Positions 26,801-39,992 of a stretch of 64,000 bases of DNA are shown in pieces. Below the pieces are notes generated by a model. That model did no database searches. It saw nothing but the letters and a program-made list of their open reading frames with translations, and had not been told where the DNA came from. Both the position numbers and the translations under genes were made by a program. This DNA is from Pelodera strongyloides (taxonomy: Eukaryota > Nematoda > Chromadorea > Rhabditida > Rhabditidae). Location: assembly GCA_036852015.1 (NCBI GenBank), contig JAANDG010000064.1, positions 310,001-374,000 of the forward strand. The letters run 5' to 3'. Within the stretch, counting starts at the first letter, position 1, and every line of letters starts with the position of its first letter.

Positions 26801-29800
26801 TGAATAATGAACGTTTCCACACCTTTGCACGTTTGTGAGTAACTGTTTACCGCCGCCGCACAGTTTTTTCCAGTACTGGGAACCACTGAGATAACCGATC
26901 TCGGTTTTTTGAATTTATGTCCTTTACTTGGAGCTTGTCATAGTTTTTGAAAGCGTACTGTAACTGCATTGTGAAAGCTTAAGACACTAGAGCTACCGTA
27001 TAACTAGACCATTAGTGCGTATACTGTTGCATCGGAACTAGGGGACACTCGAGCTACGGTACCATATATTATTTTGAAAGCATACAGTAGGGTGGAAGCT
27101 AGAGGCAGCTACTGTATTATTCTAATTGACATTAATGGATTGATGCATGTTGCTGCAGGCACCAGGCAGCTGCATTGCCATACATGGAGGGCACTGTTTG
27201 CCATAGTGATTTGCATATATGATGAATTGTTGGTTTTACGTAAGTCCATTATCTCCTCCACCACCACTCCCCCGCTGTGCACTATGTCCCACTGTGTAGA
27301 TATGTGTGTTAATACGCAACATCACTGCGATCATGTATGCAAATTATGGGACAGGACAATGTTGAGGACAAGACCATTAGCTTATGACGATTGTTTGTTT
27401 GAATAGGGAAGTAATTAGCATACAGGCACATTAGTGACGTGATGCCTTGGTCGTAGGTAGTACAGGAACCACCGCGAGAGGTTACCGTATGCCCGGTACC
27501 ACGGCTTTGGCAGTTTTGATTTCTTACCCCAGAAATTTTTCATATAATTTTTACGTGGACATGAGCCCTGAACCTTAATTCTGATAGTAGGAAACCCAAT
27601 CGCCATATTGGAATACGGCAATTGTAGATGGTAATTAGTGTTGTCTAGTGTCTTGATGGATATATACAGTACCACTTCCCCTTCTCACTGAGCCAAGATT
27701 CAAACCGCCCTGGTTGGAGTCTTAGCGGTCACCCTCACCTCACTCCAAAGGATTCTCCATCTGTTGCGTTTCTTGACGCGCCCCACCAACCGCATTCCTA
27801 TAATCGGAGCACGCAGCTGCCGCGCGGCCCTACAGTCTCCCGCCCCCAATAAGTACAGTAGTAACGGGTGGCTAATGAGGTGATGAGGAGCTCTTGAAGT
27901 GGCCTCATGCAATTGTCTCTTTGACTTGATGGCGATGGGAGATTTTTTGAATATTCGTCCCAGTTTCTCGTGAGCCTAGCCGGTATGACACGGGGTTTGT
28001 CGGCACTGAATGGAACATTGTTTGTCCAGGATACGTCTTGAACCATGTGCCATACCGCTTTAACCTGGTTCGGACCCGTTTGAAGGTTAGCTAGGGCCCG
28101 GGATAGTTACCCCCTTGGTTTATAGCCACATAACTCTGTGTCGGCATCTGTGTGATATGCAACATTAAGTAACGACTAGCTCATTCTTTCATGTAAGAGG
28201 TCAACGCGCATTTTTATGACTTTTTGAGTATGTGTGTGCGAGGGCATGTGCACTTTTGAATAGTTTTTTTATATATGTAGGGGAGGGATCAGGTTCCCTG
28301 ATATCTTAGGTAATCACAGTTGGAAAGATTCCCTAGTGGGAACTTCCTGTCTACTCATCGTTTATTCGGACCGTTTTATGTACTCATTAGTCGTAAGCTG
28401 CTTTATGATCAATACCCACATTCACTTCATAGAGTTGCGCAGTACCCACGTAATCGTGGGTATCGGTAACCGCATTGTTGCTATGCTAATTAGCCTTCCC
28501 CATACAGGTTTATGCAAATGAGAAGGCGGCGGTAGGGGGGACTGCTTTTCGTTATACAATGATTCACTGTCTTCGGCGTACATCAAAGCGCCTCAAATCA
28601 TGTAATTATAGTTGCGCTCGGAATTGTATATGACATACGGGGCTAGAAATGCCCACACACATCCTTAGATTACGTCTTAATTTGAAACACCCGCTAATCC
28701 TTGGGCAACAGGTGTTCCGAGGCAGATTTGAATTCTTGACGGTGTACGGTAGCTGGAGCAAGATGCAGACTGTAGGGCACGAATGTAGCTTGCAGTCTAT
28801 AAGATAAATCGATATCTTGTTACTTACACTAATGAGGGAAAGCTCACGGCCTTGATATGGAATGAATGAACCATTCATTGAATGTTTTCTCAATCTAAAA
28901 TGTATTTTTTTTGGGGGGAGAGAGAGAGAGAGAGAGAGCTAGAGAGTTTATGTGGTAATCGAAGAGTTCAGTGTGGGAATTAGAGGAATTTGACGTCGAG
29001 TAGTGACCGAAACACTTAATATTGTCTCTTTCTATGTTGACTAACTAGATCTTATCGCGGTCTCTTTGCCGCCCAGCAATGCCGCACGGAGGCTGGCGAA
29101 GCGCGAAAGTTTCCCCCTCGCCCGCCTGGCTATGAGGTTGTCGTGTTTAAGAGGGAAAAGGCGAGAAAAAAGTGTCTGAAATCGAACCAAATAGTGAAAA
29201 GTGGCTAGATGATTGGTTTAGACATGATCAGAAATGCGGGGTCGAGCCCGGGATTTTACCGGGCTTTTTGTGGGAATCCTGGGGTAACCAGGCGCGCCCG
29301 TATAACTAACATGTGCAACAGTTTTTCATAGGGAGGAGGGGGGCCTAACTTAGCTATAACAAATGTATATTATAGTTCTTGTTTGTCACCATTGATCTAC
29401 TGTATGCTAACTCAACGAATGCAGTTTTCGCATTAAGACCACCTAGCTTCATTCGCACCCCATTTTGAACCACATCAATCTTGATCGGTGTACCACGGGG
29501 AATGTTTATTCATTTCTTACCTTTCACCTCCATCCATCTACCTCCCACCCAGGGAGTTTGCGTGTCTGTTGCTTAGTTTAGTCGAAGACAAACGACCATA
29601 GTGAACCACACAAACAGTTGGCTGACCTAGGGTAGTTAAGGTAACCAGATACCCTCAAGACGCCTACCCTTAGGCAGTGATCACGCTCAAAAAAGTGGGG
29701 TATGAATTGCCTGTGGGCTCCCGTGTGCCCTTTTATGCAATGTTTGCCGACCCCAAGTGCTGAGGTCATGCGCCAGAAGTTTGCGGATAAACATTCCCTT

Positions 29801-31294
29801 TGTTGGAGGAGCCAGCGGCTTACCGAATAGTATTTGATGTTGCGCAACTTGAGTATTCTGGCATGGTACTTACAAAGAGATTGCGCTTGGACAGGACTTG
29901 GGGATTTAGTTGGGGACATGGCGTAACTTTACCCCTTGGGTCCGTGGTTTACAGGGGTGGAATGGGAGTTACGTATTTTAGGGATTTCAAGCCATGGCGT
30001 CACTTTACCCATGGGTCCGTAGTTGATTGAGTAGTTTCTAGGGGTTTGTAATATGGGGAATATGGGTCTCTCTCTCTTTTTCTTTAATTATCTGATATTT
30101 CTTAATTTTCGTATACAATTCTAACTAAGTTTATAGTATTATTGTAACTTGTCAAAACCAGATACCGATAATATCATCTAGCGGCACCTGTGCCATTTTG
30201 GTCTATAGCCTGTAGTACCAAAAGTGCAACACATCAGCAATGGATCCAGATCATTTCGGCATTAGACTTGGATATCTGTAGATCGGATCTCAGACGCGTG
30301 CCTTATAGGAGATGAGATATCTAACACAGCGGATGACATGAATACGAGCAATGAAAACACACATCTAAAGGGAATGCTATCTTGGGAACATGTCGAAAAT
30401 TAGTATAGATCGTTACTAAAGGTTTACTATTGTTACTAGAGGCGTACCACTAATTGTATAGGGGTTATCTTTAAGTTTTCATAAGCTTAGTTGCCAAGTT
30501 CTATACATTCCGTTGGTTTGTAACAAGTCTCTATACATACCGTAGCTCCGTTATCTGTCTAACAATCTTAAGTAACGCGTTTTCCCACGCCCTCTCCGTC
30601 TGTTATGCCATCACGGGGACATGTGTTGCCTTGTTTTAGTTCTAACTACAAGACCATAAATACAACCTTTGTTTCGTTCCGTGTCACAACAGTTGTCACT
30701 TGTCTAGTACCTAACAAACTCGTTTCCTGAGCAGTTGAAGGGCTCGCAAATCACAATATTGCATATGCCCCGTCATAACTAAAGGCGGCCGACCCGCGCA
30801 ACGCGACCAACTGTTGCAGTATTTCCGCGGTAATGTAGCGGCTCGCAATGATTAATGAGCTTATTATGTTGCGGGCATACTGACTTTCTACCAGGGTACA
30901 GACATGTTTAGTTAGTTAGAGGGGTTAAGAGTATCCGAATGGGCTGGCCCACGAAAAAAAACCAGTGAACCGTCACCAAATGGGCTCACCCATTTCCTAT
31001 GAAGACGAACCTTTTTCAAGTACCTTATTGATTAACGAGACTAGAGTGAAAATGTGGTGCTAGGCCTAGTTTCACATAACCTTTTTTATTCACTCACTCT
31101 CTTAATCTTTTCGCACTCTAACTCTCTCTAACTCTCTGCTTCTCTTCTTTGAGAGTAATAAGTAATCCGTCGTATGTCGCACTCTTGCAGGCGTGTGGAC
31201 GGCACAGCAGGAGTCCTGCATCTGCCCTCCTGTCCCAGAGAACCAGGCCTTCTCAATCTCTCTGTCTCTCCCTGTCTCGCTCTTTCAAGTTTTG

Positions 31295-31331
<37 letters not shown>

Positions 31332-31472
31332 ATCTCGATCCGTCCTATATCAAGTCCAAAGGAGAATGAGTACTAAGACAAAGTCTGCATCAGTCTTAGA
31401 CTCTTCCTCCTCTCTGTGTCTTTGTTTCTCTATGAATCCATCTCTCGTTCCTTGAGAGAGAAATAGAGAGAA

Positions 31473-31503
<31 letters not shown>

Positions 31504-33130
31504 AAGAGAGAGATAAAGAGAGAGAATGAGAGAGAGAGAGTGGGAGAGAGACGGAGGAGGTATGAGAAAGAGAGAAAGAGTGAGAGAGACTGAAGTAGCC
31601 AGTTCTTTCTTCATCTGCCCTTTTTTCACGTACTTTTTTGCCAGCAGTTCTTTTGCAGTCTTCCTTGGACTCCTCTAACTTTTCAAAAACCGACCGGTAG
31701 CAAAAAAATGACAAATCCAAAAAACTGAGAGTCATTAGTTGTGAAGCCTCTCTCATTCATTCATTTTCTTCATACAGTCCATTTATACCAGCACACATGG
31801 TGACAGCCTCTACCTCAATTTAAGATATTTGAAATTTTATGTTCGCACTAACACATGCTCTCCCAGCCTTCGATCAAGGGCAGTTCTTTGGGTAATTAGA
31901 AATACTGGGGGACTAATTAAGGGGGTACTGTAGTCTAGGCATTACGTAGGATGTATAAGGGATTGATTCAACATTGATTCAGCAAATGTAAGGCATAAGC
32001 TTGAGCCTAACCCTTAGCCTACGCTTAAGCCTAAGCCTAGGGGGTATAGATTGATCCTCTCACTCCCAGCATAGCAATGGACGAACTCGCTGCCTCCGTG
32101 GAGGATTTGCGATAAAAATCTCATCCTGGTGCTCCCTCCTTGTGCCGATATAAACCCTATTCACTCTATTGCAAGACCACCTCTCTTTCAATACGCCTTG
32201 TTACAAATTTACAAACCTTGATGCTATGTTGTGAACGTGAACCCTCTTTGAATTTTCTTATGTTTGTTCCTGGTTCTTATTGTTTTTGAATATCTATGCA
32301 CTGCACTAGAAGGGACCAGAGTCTGGGACTCAAAACTGGGCCTAAGCATAAGCCTAATACTACAAGCCTAAGCCTAGGCCTAATACCTAAGCCTGAACCT
32401 TACCTAACCTTGTTATTGTTTCAGCACACAAGCTAGGCCTGTTCCTACCATCCCTGCAGGCCACCCTCTGCCTTCTCTCAACCTCTTCAGGACAACCCGA
32501 TGTCTTCATTCAGCAGGACGCCCGAGACTGCATCTCGAACCTATTCCAAATAGACGTGGTAAGTATCTATACTCTTGCCGTATTGTATGCTTTGATGTAC
32601 TGTAGTAGCCTACTGTATTTACAGCTACGGTACCTCATAGTACCGTGGTTGTGCGCATTAGACTTCGTACATCGCCAGCTGCACCTTGACTATTGTAACA
32701 CCTAAGCTTACAGTATTATTATCGAAAACAAAAGGAAAACGCTAATTTTGAAGGAAAACGCTAATTTCGTATGGGTTTAAATACGATTTCCTTTAAACTT
32801 GCATTCTTTCAGGAGCTCCTCGGTCAGTACCTGCCCTACCTCGAGCGTTACTGCACCGGTAAGAGTGGTGAGTCGCAAGCATCTCCGCTCGCTCCTCCTT
32901 CCTCATCGGAACTTCTCTCCTCTCCGGATCTCTCTCAGGTTTTCGCCGACGACGTGCCCATCCAGGGCGTGCAGGCCACTTCGGTGCCCGCCACCCCGCT
33001 CAACGACTCTGGCTTCTGCTCTAGTTTGGGCTCGTCGGTAGCCTCTCCCGACCAGACACAGAGGGCCCAGGCCACAGGGCTAGACTCGGATTGCTCCCCA
33101 CCCAAGATGAGGAGATATAGTACTGATTAA
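22342..33130 (+). CDS. cyd-1: D-type cyclin (complete, 7 exons, 422 aa)
   Basis: Cyclin D partners CDK4/6 to phosphorylate Rb-family proteins and drive G1 progression. Exons: 22342-22572, 22678-22806, 23859-23963, 24092-24295, 24996-25143, 32425-32558, 32813-33130, with consistent phases. The ATG at 22342 is the first in-frame start. Exon 1 contains LSCAE (residues 27-31), the LxCxE Rb-pocket motif typical of D cyclins. Exons 3-4 form the first cyclin fold: VHREQAIDWIFDVC, then EVFPLAVSLIDRFLS and GTCLFMASKMK, close to vertebrate cyclin D. Exon 5 (ELLILSQLKWEV) continues into the second fold. The last exon gives a Ser/Pro-rich tail with TP and SP sites that could be phosphorylated to control turnover. 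Intron 5 is about 7.3 kb, filled with repeats and tRNA-like units. The symbol follows the C. elegans single-copy D cyclin; orthology is inferred from the motifs. Confidence 0.9.
23369..23425. repeat. (CT)n microsatellite in a cyclin intron
   Basis: CT tract in intron 2 of the cyclin gene; a (GA)n tract at 23767-23813 in the same intron could pair with it. Confidence 0.9.
23998..24077 (-). other. tRNA-like Pol III unit in a cyclin intron
   Basis: Minus strand: GAGTGGTCTAGTGGTTAGC (A box), GGGAGTTCAATTCC (B box), then a TTTTT run. It closely resembles 26233-26310, so the two form a family. Confidence 0.45.
26233..26310 (+). other. tRNA-like Pol III unit
   Basis: GCGGTCTGCTGGTTAGC (A box), CATACAACTGGGGTTCAATT (B-box region), then TTTT. 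Same family as 23998-24077. Confidence 0.45.
26574..26696. mobile_element. MITE, 'GCTGCTATACCGCTTT' family
   Basis: GCGGTATAACTGCCGG at the left end and CCGGCTGCTATACCGCTTTA at the right end. Confidence 0.65.
31285..31600. repeat. Convergent (CT)n and (GA)n tracts in a cyclin intron
   Basis: CT at 31285-31335 and GA at 31452-31600 face each other across 115 bp, so transcripts of intron 5 could fold here. Confidence 0.85.
32339..32408 (-). repeat. Degenerate GCCTAA telomere-like array
   Basis: GCCTAAGCATAAGCCTAA and following AGCCTAAGCCTAGGCCTAA lie just before a cyclin acceptor. Similar patches: 32003-32040 and 38690-38730. Confidence 0.55.
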
Positions 33131-33619
33131 AGAATCCATGGAACTTACTGTAGCCGTAAGCACAAAATTGGGAGTAACTTCCCGCGGGAGGTTGGGAAAG
33201 TAGGGATAATGGGAATCAGTGACGCAGACACAAATCAGACTCCCGATTTTGCATACGGCTGTAGAATGTTTCCAATCACTTTGAGACCTTGACTGTCTGG
33301 TGATGCGGCTTTAATTATCAGTTTATTAATTTGTCTTTATATGATATTGATTAGCTAATTAAGTTTAATGATCGATCGATCAGCAATTTTATATGAATTG
33401 AATGTTTTATAGTGCCAATACTAACCCTTGTCCAGTCACTGAACACCAAGATCGCTTTCATTTAATAACGTTTCATAATAAGTCTTTTTATTTATTAGTA
33501 TGATGCTTTTGCTGCTTGACTATTATTTAATTTATCCCAAATATCCTCGCAATTTATCATTGACCATGGCAATTTTTTATACGTCTTTTAATCACTTAGG
33601 CCTCGTTTGCGCACTCCCT

Positions 33620-33759
33620 TTTAAAGCGAAATACCGGCCGTTTTTTGAAACGCATCGAGTACACCAGCTTTCTTATGCAGATTATGCAAATGAACATGAA
33701 TTAGAATAAATTATCGAGCTAAATTCGAGTTTCAAAAACCGGCCGGTATTTCGCTTTAA
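33620..33759. mobile_element. CCGGCCGG MITE family, internally deleted copy
   Basis: Both ends are present (TTAAAGCGAAATACCGG / CCGGTATTTCGCTTTAA) but only about 140 bp remain. Confidence 0.75.
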
Positions 33760-34058
33760 TGATTGATTGTTTCATTTCTTATCTTATTTTCACTCGATTA
33801 TTTGCGTGTGTATCTTTTACGTCAAACCGGTGTGCATTTCTTTAATAACCTTTTCGTTTTCATTTTTATTGCTCTTTGAGCGTTGCAAGAATTTCCTTTT
33901 GTAGAAGTTTTACGCTTACTTGAAAAAAAAAGAACCTTGCAGGCTCGAAAAATTTGCCATGCTAATTTCAGTCTCTTGAATAGTGGATAGTATGCTGGTG
34001 TTTCTTATTTGCTCCCCGTCAGTAGATCATTTTGACCGAGTCTTTTTTGATCTACCTC

Positions 34059-34242
34059 TTTAAAGCGCCATGGCTCGTGGTTTTTGAAACGTGAGATGAC
34101 AATTGCTTTTTCATTTAATATATGCAAATTTTGCGCCGTTCTGCGCCGGATGTGCCCAGGAAGGTGCAGCAATTTGCATATAATATATGCTAAAGCATTT
34201 GTCCCGCGCACTTTAAAAAAACCACGTGTTATTCCGCTTTAG
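34059..34242. mobile_element. MITE, 'CCACGTG..CCGCTTTA' family
   Basis: TTTAAAGCGCCATGGCTCGTGG and AAACCACGTGTTATTCCGC are diverged inverted ends. The centre is a TGCGCCGTTCTGCGCC hairpin. Confidence 0.6.
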
Positions 34243-35220
34243 CGTGGACCAGGGCGGATTAATACCCTTATATCCCAAGTTCATCATACTGAAATTAAGT
34301 GGAACGTGATTAGTCAAAGATTTTCGTGCTCTATTTTTTATTTTATTTTTATTTGATGTACATTATTACTTTATCATGTTTTAGTTACTGATTTACTCTG
34401 ATGAATTGAGGAATAAGCTTTCATTTAGCCACTTTTTATTTATTTTTCAGTTTCTGATATTTATAGTTTATAGTTTCATATCAATAATAATTACCAGAAT
34501 TTTGATTTAAAATGACAAAAAAATTGCTCACGCCCTAAAACTACGGTATTATTTAGATGCTCAGATTGTAATTGCTCTAAATGATGTTTTTTATTGGATC
34601 AATGTTTTCCCTACCTTATTGAATACTTTTAATGCAAAGTTATGCTTTTCTTTGTGATTTTAAAGGAATAAAGATTGAATAACAGAACTGAGTTATTTAC
34701 TGTAGTGCAAAATCGTTTTACGATTGTTTATTCTCTCTATAGAGTTTATAACCCTGATCCTGATTGTGAGTTGCTCATGCTCATGAATCGCGGAGTGTAA
34801 ATATTGAAAAAAAAATTAAGACTTGAAAATATAAGATTTAAAAATATATAAGAAATTGTACAAAAGTTCGATAGGGGAACCACCGTATTTTAACACACAA
34901 AACAACTCAACTAGGAGTTTGACAAGGCTGCATGCTGCTACCTGGAAATTTGCAGAAAATGAGGATGTCCAGCGTATATGTTTGAAAACCACGGGACATA
35001 CCGCTTTGAACAACTGAATGCTGGTATAGTATGTTGGGATTGACTTCTATCGTCTGACATCTGATTTACTCAATTAGCTGGAGCAATTCAAGGTCAGGTC
35101 CATAAAATGCTGTAATTTGGTAATTGGGAAGTTAGTTTATAAGTTAAATGAGGTTACATTGATATCCAACCATTTGATAAAATCACTTATAATTCAATGA
35201 ATTCAACTTTTGTTCTGTAA

Positions 35221-35558
35221 TTTAAAGCCGTATTGTATACTTTGGGAAATTTGAATAGGATACGAATTTCCTATGTATACATGCAAATTTTTGGATGCCC
35301 GTCCGAAGCTTCCGGCATCAGATTAAAGCGAAATGCCAGCCCCTTTGGAAAATTTGCATATGATAAGCAAATCCTATGTATCCTATGCTAATTTTGTACG
35401 ATCGTCCACGGCAATCGTACAAAATTAGCATAGGATACATAGGATTTGCTTATCATATGCAAATTTTCCAAAGGGGCTGGCATTTCGCTTTAACTAGGTT
35501 ACATAGAATATTAGTATCACATGCAAATTTCCCAAAGTAGGTACAATACGGCTTTAAA
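35221..35558. mobile_element. Older MITE (TTTAAAGCCGTATTG ends) interrupted by a palindrome
   Basis: Ends TTTAAAGCCGTATTGTA and TACAATACGGCTTTAAA are inverted. The interior shares GCCCGTCCGAAGCTTCC words with the uninterrupted copy at 15678-15820. Confidence 0.7.
35323..35493. mobile_element. Perfect 80-bp palindromic MITE
   Basis: 35323-35402 and 35414-35493 are exact reverse complements with an 11-bp spacer. Ends read TTAAAGCGAAATGCCAGC. It interrupts the older element at 35221-35558, so it is the younger insertion. Confidence 0.85.
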
Positions 35559-36380
35559 AGGTGTAAAAAAGTACGTCGTAGTTCCGTTTGAACATAACAT
35601 AAAACCTATTCTAGTGTGGGAATTTAGCATGTAAAAGAGTAAAAGTGCATGCTTTAGACCTTTCCCCTTTCATGTCTACCTAAGCTAAGTTCTTAGGTGA
35701 TAATTTTTGATTCAGCTAGAAAGTACACGTTTTTATGTGTGAATGGGCTAGGTTATTTCCGTAATATTTTCCTTTGAACTTGAAGGTGTACTGTAGCTCT
35801 TAGCGTGGGGTAGGGAGTACTGTGCTTAAGACATACCAGTATGTATGACATACTGTAAGACATACCGTAGAACATTATGTAGGGCCTATGGTAGGGTATG
35901 TCGTAGTACGTCATAGGTCGTACTACAACTACATTAGATACAGTAGGATCATTCTGCTTTCTGTAGTGTATAGGTATAGTGGTGAGCATTAAGACTCATG
36001 GGGCATCCGGGGTTTGTTCTCTTTATTTATTTATTATTTATTATCATTTATATGGTTTTATTTATTTAATTATTTGTTTACGTATATGTGTGTGTTATTT
36101 TTACACAAAGGGTAATACGATTTGAATTCAGACTTCAAACCGCTCCTTATCCACTCCATTCAATGGATATAAAGGAAATCGCTTTTTTTAATCAGTTGTC
36201 ATGGCATATCCGGCCAAATTCAAAATTCAAATACTTTACTGTAGAGACAATGAGTGTCCAAATTTGCCTAAGATATCCGGTTTACCAACTAGATTTCCGT
36301 GTTAGGGAGGAAAAATCGACATTAAACACTAGAAAAAAGTAAATGACAGCCGCAAGGACACGCACATACACACAATTGGT

Positions 36381-36414
<34 letters not shown>

Positions 36415-37089
36415 CAGGGGGAGAGACTAATTTACCTCAATATGAAAATGAGGAGCATTGTCTGGCATTTGTGAAGTTATAATTCCTCGGGGTGTACAAG
36501 TATCATATCAACCTTTTTGGAAAAAAAAAGACTTCTTCAAGAGCGTTTGAAATTCAATATGTCAGTGTGTCAGTGTGTCGAGTCTCAGCGACGGTAGCCT
36601 TATGCTATGGTATGCGCTTTACCGTATGTCATACCGTAGTGGTGTGCCCAATAAAACAACATTACTCTAGTCTGCATTTGTACAAATCCGGCTTCTCCTA
36701 TAGTAAATCAGTTCAAATTCCCGGGCACTGCCAATCTATCCTCCGACTGAGGCCTACAGTATCCTGATGTGCTAATGACGGCAATTGTGCATAAATTTCG
36801 CATAATTAGTGAGATCATTATGCGTCTCGCAGGGGGCTCACATCAGTATAAGGTGGTGCATCTGTACGCCGTCACTACCGTATGCGTTGGCATGTGAAAG
36901 AATAAAAAGGGCAGCTGTTCTATGCTTATACAAAGACAACTCAGAAGAGTTGACATATGAAGATAATAGAGGAATATAAGCAAAGAATAAGCGTTGGCCT
37001 ATGATGAACAATTAGGAAACACAATGAAATGGTAGCAGAATTGTAAAGAATAGGGATAGGGCTTGTGGAAGCTTGGGGTTCGCGGTTAG

Positions 37090-37265
37090 TTTAGAGCGAA
37101 ATTCCGGCCGGTTTTTGAAAAGCTTCGTAAACAACTGAATTCTTACGCATTTATGCTAATTTACTCGAATTTAGCTCGATTTTTTAGTATAATTTATGGT
37201 CATTTGCATAAGTCGCATGCGAATGCTGGTGCATTCGATGTGTTTCAAAAACCGGCCGGAATTCA
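37090..37265. mobile_element. CCGGCCGG MITE family, copy
   Basis: TTAGAGCGAAATTCCGGCCGG to ACCGGCCGGAATTC, with a conserved GAATTCTTACGCATTTATGC middle. Confidence 0.7.
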
Positions 37266-37780
37266 AAAGAACAAATAAATAATTTACGAACAAAATAGTT
37301 CCTAGCATTTTGGTCATAATCATAAAAATTTAGTATTAAAATTTATGCTTCCCAGGAGGGCGTTGCTTTGTGCGGTAGTGCAGCATAGCTTTTAATAGTG
37401 TAAATCACATTTTCTCTACTCTGGTAAGCATTCCGTCGGTCACCACGTGGTTTTCACCTCAAAAAATTGTGACCATTTCGTGACGACATGGTGACCAGTT
37501 TACGACGGCTCTCGAGAAAACTTGGACACGACCGACAAGGTCACCAAGTGGTCACTGACCCACGCAAATGGGTTTCTCCGTTTCGTATGAAGATAGTGCA
37601 TGGGTTTGGGTTACGGTAGTCCATAGTTGGCATTTCAGTTTTCTAAACAGCAAACCATAAATATTCATTTTCAACAGTCAAGCATATGTTGCAAACATAG
37701 GCGTGTTAAATAATCTGCCATTGTCTAATTCCTCATTTGGTGACTTTTCAGCGTTCTTCTGTGTTTATCTAACGTTCGAT

Positions 37781-37855
37781 CGCGCCATATGGCTATCTAC
37801 ATGAACACGATGACCAGCTACCGAGGTTCGACTCCACCTAGTGGCATCAATTTTG
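37781..37855 (+). other. tRNA-like Pol III unit
   Basis: TGGCTATCTACATGAACACG and CCGAGGTTCGACTCC, then TTTT. Acceptor ends CGCCAT and AGTGGCAT pair weakly. Confidence 0.35.
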
Positions 37856-39992
37856 CTAACCATATCTGTGAAAATGTATGGGGACTAGGATCTGAGCGAG
37901 GTAAGGTGTTTATTGAAAACAGAAGGGTTGTTGCAAGGTTTGGCTTTTTGTTAGTCGTCGAGCTGCCACGACTACGGATGCCGAATGTGGGCTTTCAGAG
38001 ATATGTTATTTTCATAACTTATTTTCTTGGATGACTTTTATGCATAAAAGAATACTATACATCTGTAAGGTTTGGTATTTTTGTGAGATCCATCTTTAGC
38101 AAAGTATTGAACTCTGCATGAGAATTTGCGCAGTAAGAATTCAGCTTACTCACTTTTTAAATTTTAAAGTTCACGTTGATATATATAGGTCATACTAGGC
38201 CCGCAACGGTTCGGTCCATTTAATTTCACTAATGTCCGTCATAAATGGTTTTCCGCTATGTGGTTTAGGTGCCGCTAAGGCGCACTATTAGTATAACGGT
38301 ACAAACTACTCTCAATAAAGTGTACATCAATTGGTGTACTGGTTTAGTTCAATAAAAAACCTGCTGTTGGATTTGAATTTTTGTGTATTAGATAGGGCTA
38401 ATAGTAATACTTACAAATAAAAAAAAATAAAAAAAATAATTAAATTCTTTGCTATTTAAGAGGGTGCTACCTTAGGTTTAAGTGTTCAAAGAGACAATTA
38501 CCCTTTGCCATTTTGGACCGACCAATGCACCACTTTATCACCTAATATCTCCGTGAGTATTGAAATAGAACACTACTTTTTGTATTCCAAATTTTTATTA
38601 TCCCTTATAGAAAATAAAGAAACAAAAAAAAACAGACACAATTTAAGGTGAACCGATCCCTTTAACTTGCTTTTTGAGGTTCTCAGCATAAGCCTCAGCA
38701 TAAGCCTCAGCCTAAGACTAAGACGACGAGTTCCAGGTCATAGATTGTTCGATGTTTTCAAGCTCGGTGGCCAGTATTTTCCGTTTGAAACTATTTGAAA
38801 CGAGAAAAGAAATTACGAATTACGAAATCTCCTATGGTGAAAAACCGGGGTAAAATTCAAACCATTCCGTTTTGGTTGGTTTGGTACTATGGTCACGAGG
38901 TTTTGCATATGTCTCACCCACACGCGGTTGTTTTCAATAATAGAAATGTACCGCAATGACGTGTCGTCACGAGTACCCTGGGCGATTGTGAAAGAAATTG
39001 TAGGTACCAATAGGGTTGCACCATTTTTGCATATGAGGGACGAGCTGATATATAAATACAAACCAAGATGAAAGAATAATAATATTATTTCAAATAACTT
39101 TAGTAACCCTATAGAATACATCATGATCTGGTACAACTGACGGTTAGCGCAGTTGACGAACAAAAGAGAGTCTATCATTGCGCCACCGGTGCGCGAACGG
39201 GGCGCGCGAGGTGTGTATTTTGGTTTTTGGTTGGCTCACGCTTAGCGCACTTGTGGCGACGTGCCGCCCGCTCTAAACGGTGCGAACACTTTAGTGCGAA
39301 CACTTTTACCGCCTTAATTAGTCGCGCAGGATAATCTCGGGATTTTACCAAATTTAACTCGTCGTTAACTATTTACTTATTTATTAAATAACACCACAGG
39401 GTGTGCATCACAATGAAATGATGAAAGGAAAGTTGTATATCACTCGTCCTATATTACCCCCTGTTAAATGGCTTAGGTATTGGCTTAGGTTGCTTGGCTT
39501 AACTGGCTTAGATATTGAGGTTTGAGGTATTACAAACTATTAATCGTACGTATAATTAATGATTATCACGTCATACATCATAGTCTAGCTTTCTTGTCTT
39601 GCAACGGTAAGACTGTCGCTTCCCTTTCATAGAAAATTCAAATTTCAAATCTCGTACGGCTTAGCGGCAATCCATCTAAGCGTGCCGGTAGGTAGGTGTT
39701 AAAATGAGTGGTAGTATCTCTTGTTCTACACGTCCAGTTCTTTATGAGTATAGTGGGGAAGTGCGCTATCTTGTGGAGATCTCTGGTACCGACAGTTCAA
39801 CAACACTGATTTATTACTTGGGAGACCTTCAAAGACATTGCAAATGACAGGTGGAAACAGTTTTTTGAGTTTTTATAGTAGAATAGTAGTTTATGTTTGG
39901 GTTTGAATAGCTAGAGCGGTCCGCAGGCTCGAGAAGAGAAAACGCAACTTTACTTTACATAAAGTGGCAGAAGAAGAGGTTATGAAGCAAAG

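Larger units (their letters stand above)
33131..39992. other. Intergenic region between cyclin and kinase genes
   Basis: AT-rich, mainly fold-back elements, a GA tract (36381-36425), a (GCCTAA)-like patch and a GGTGACC/GGTCACC word cluster (37430-37560). A 48-codon ATG frame at 39704-39849 is the only open stretch that reads protein-like; it has no splice partner that fits. Confidence 0.5.

Noticed and set aside
31149..31756. Overlapping frames of 75-108 codons on both strands
   Set aside because: CT/GA tracts read as Ser-Leu repeats inside cyclin intron 5.
39704..39849. 48-codon ATG frame considered as the first kinase exon
   Set aside because: It ends in a stop before any donor in phase 0; the 39993 exon fits the phase of the next exon better.
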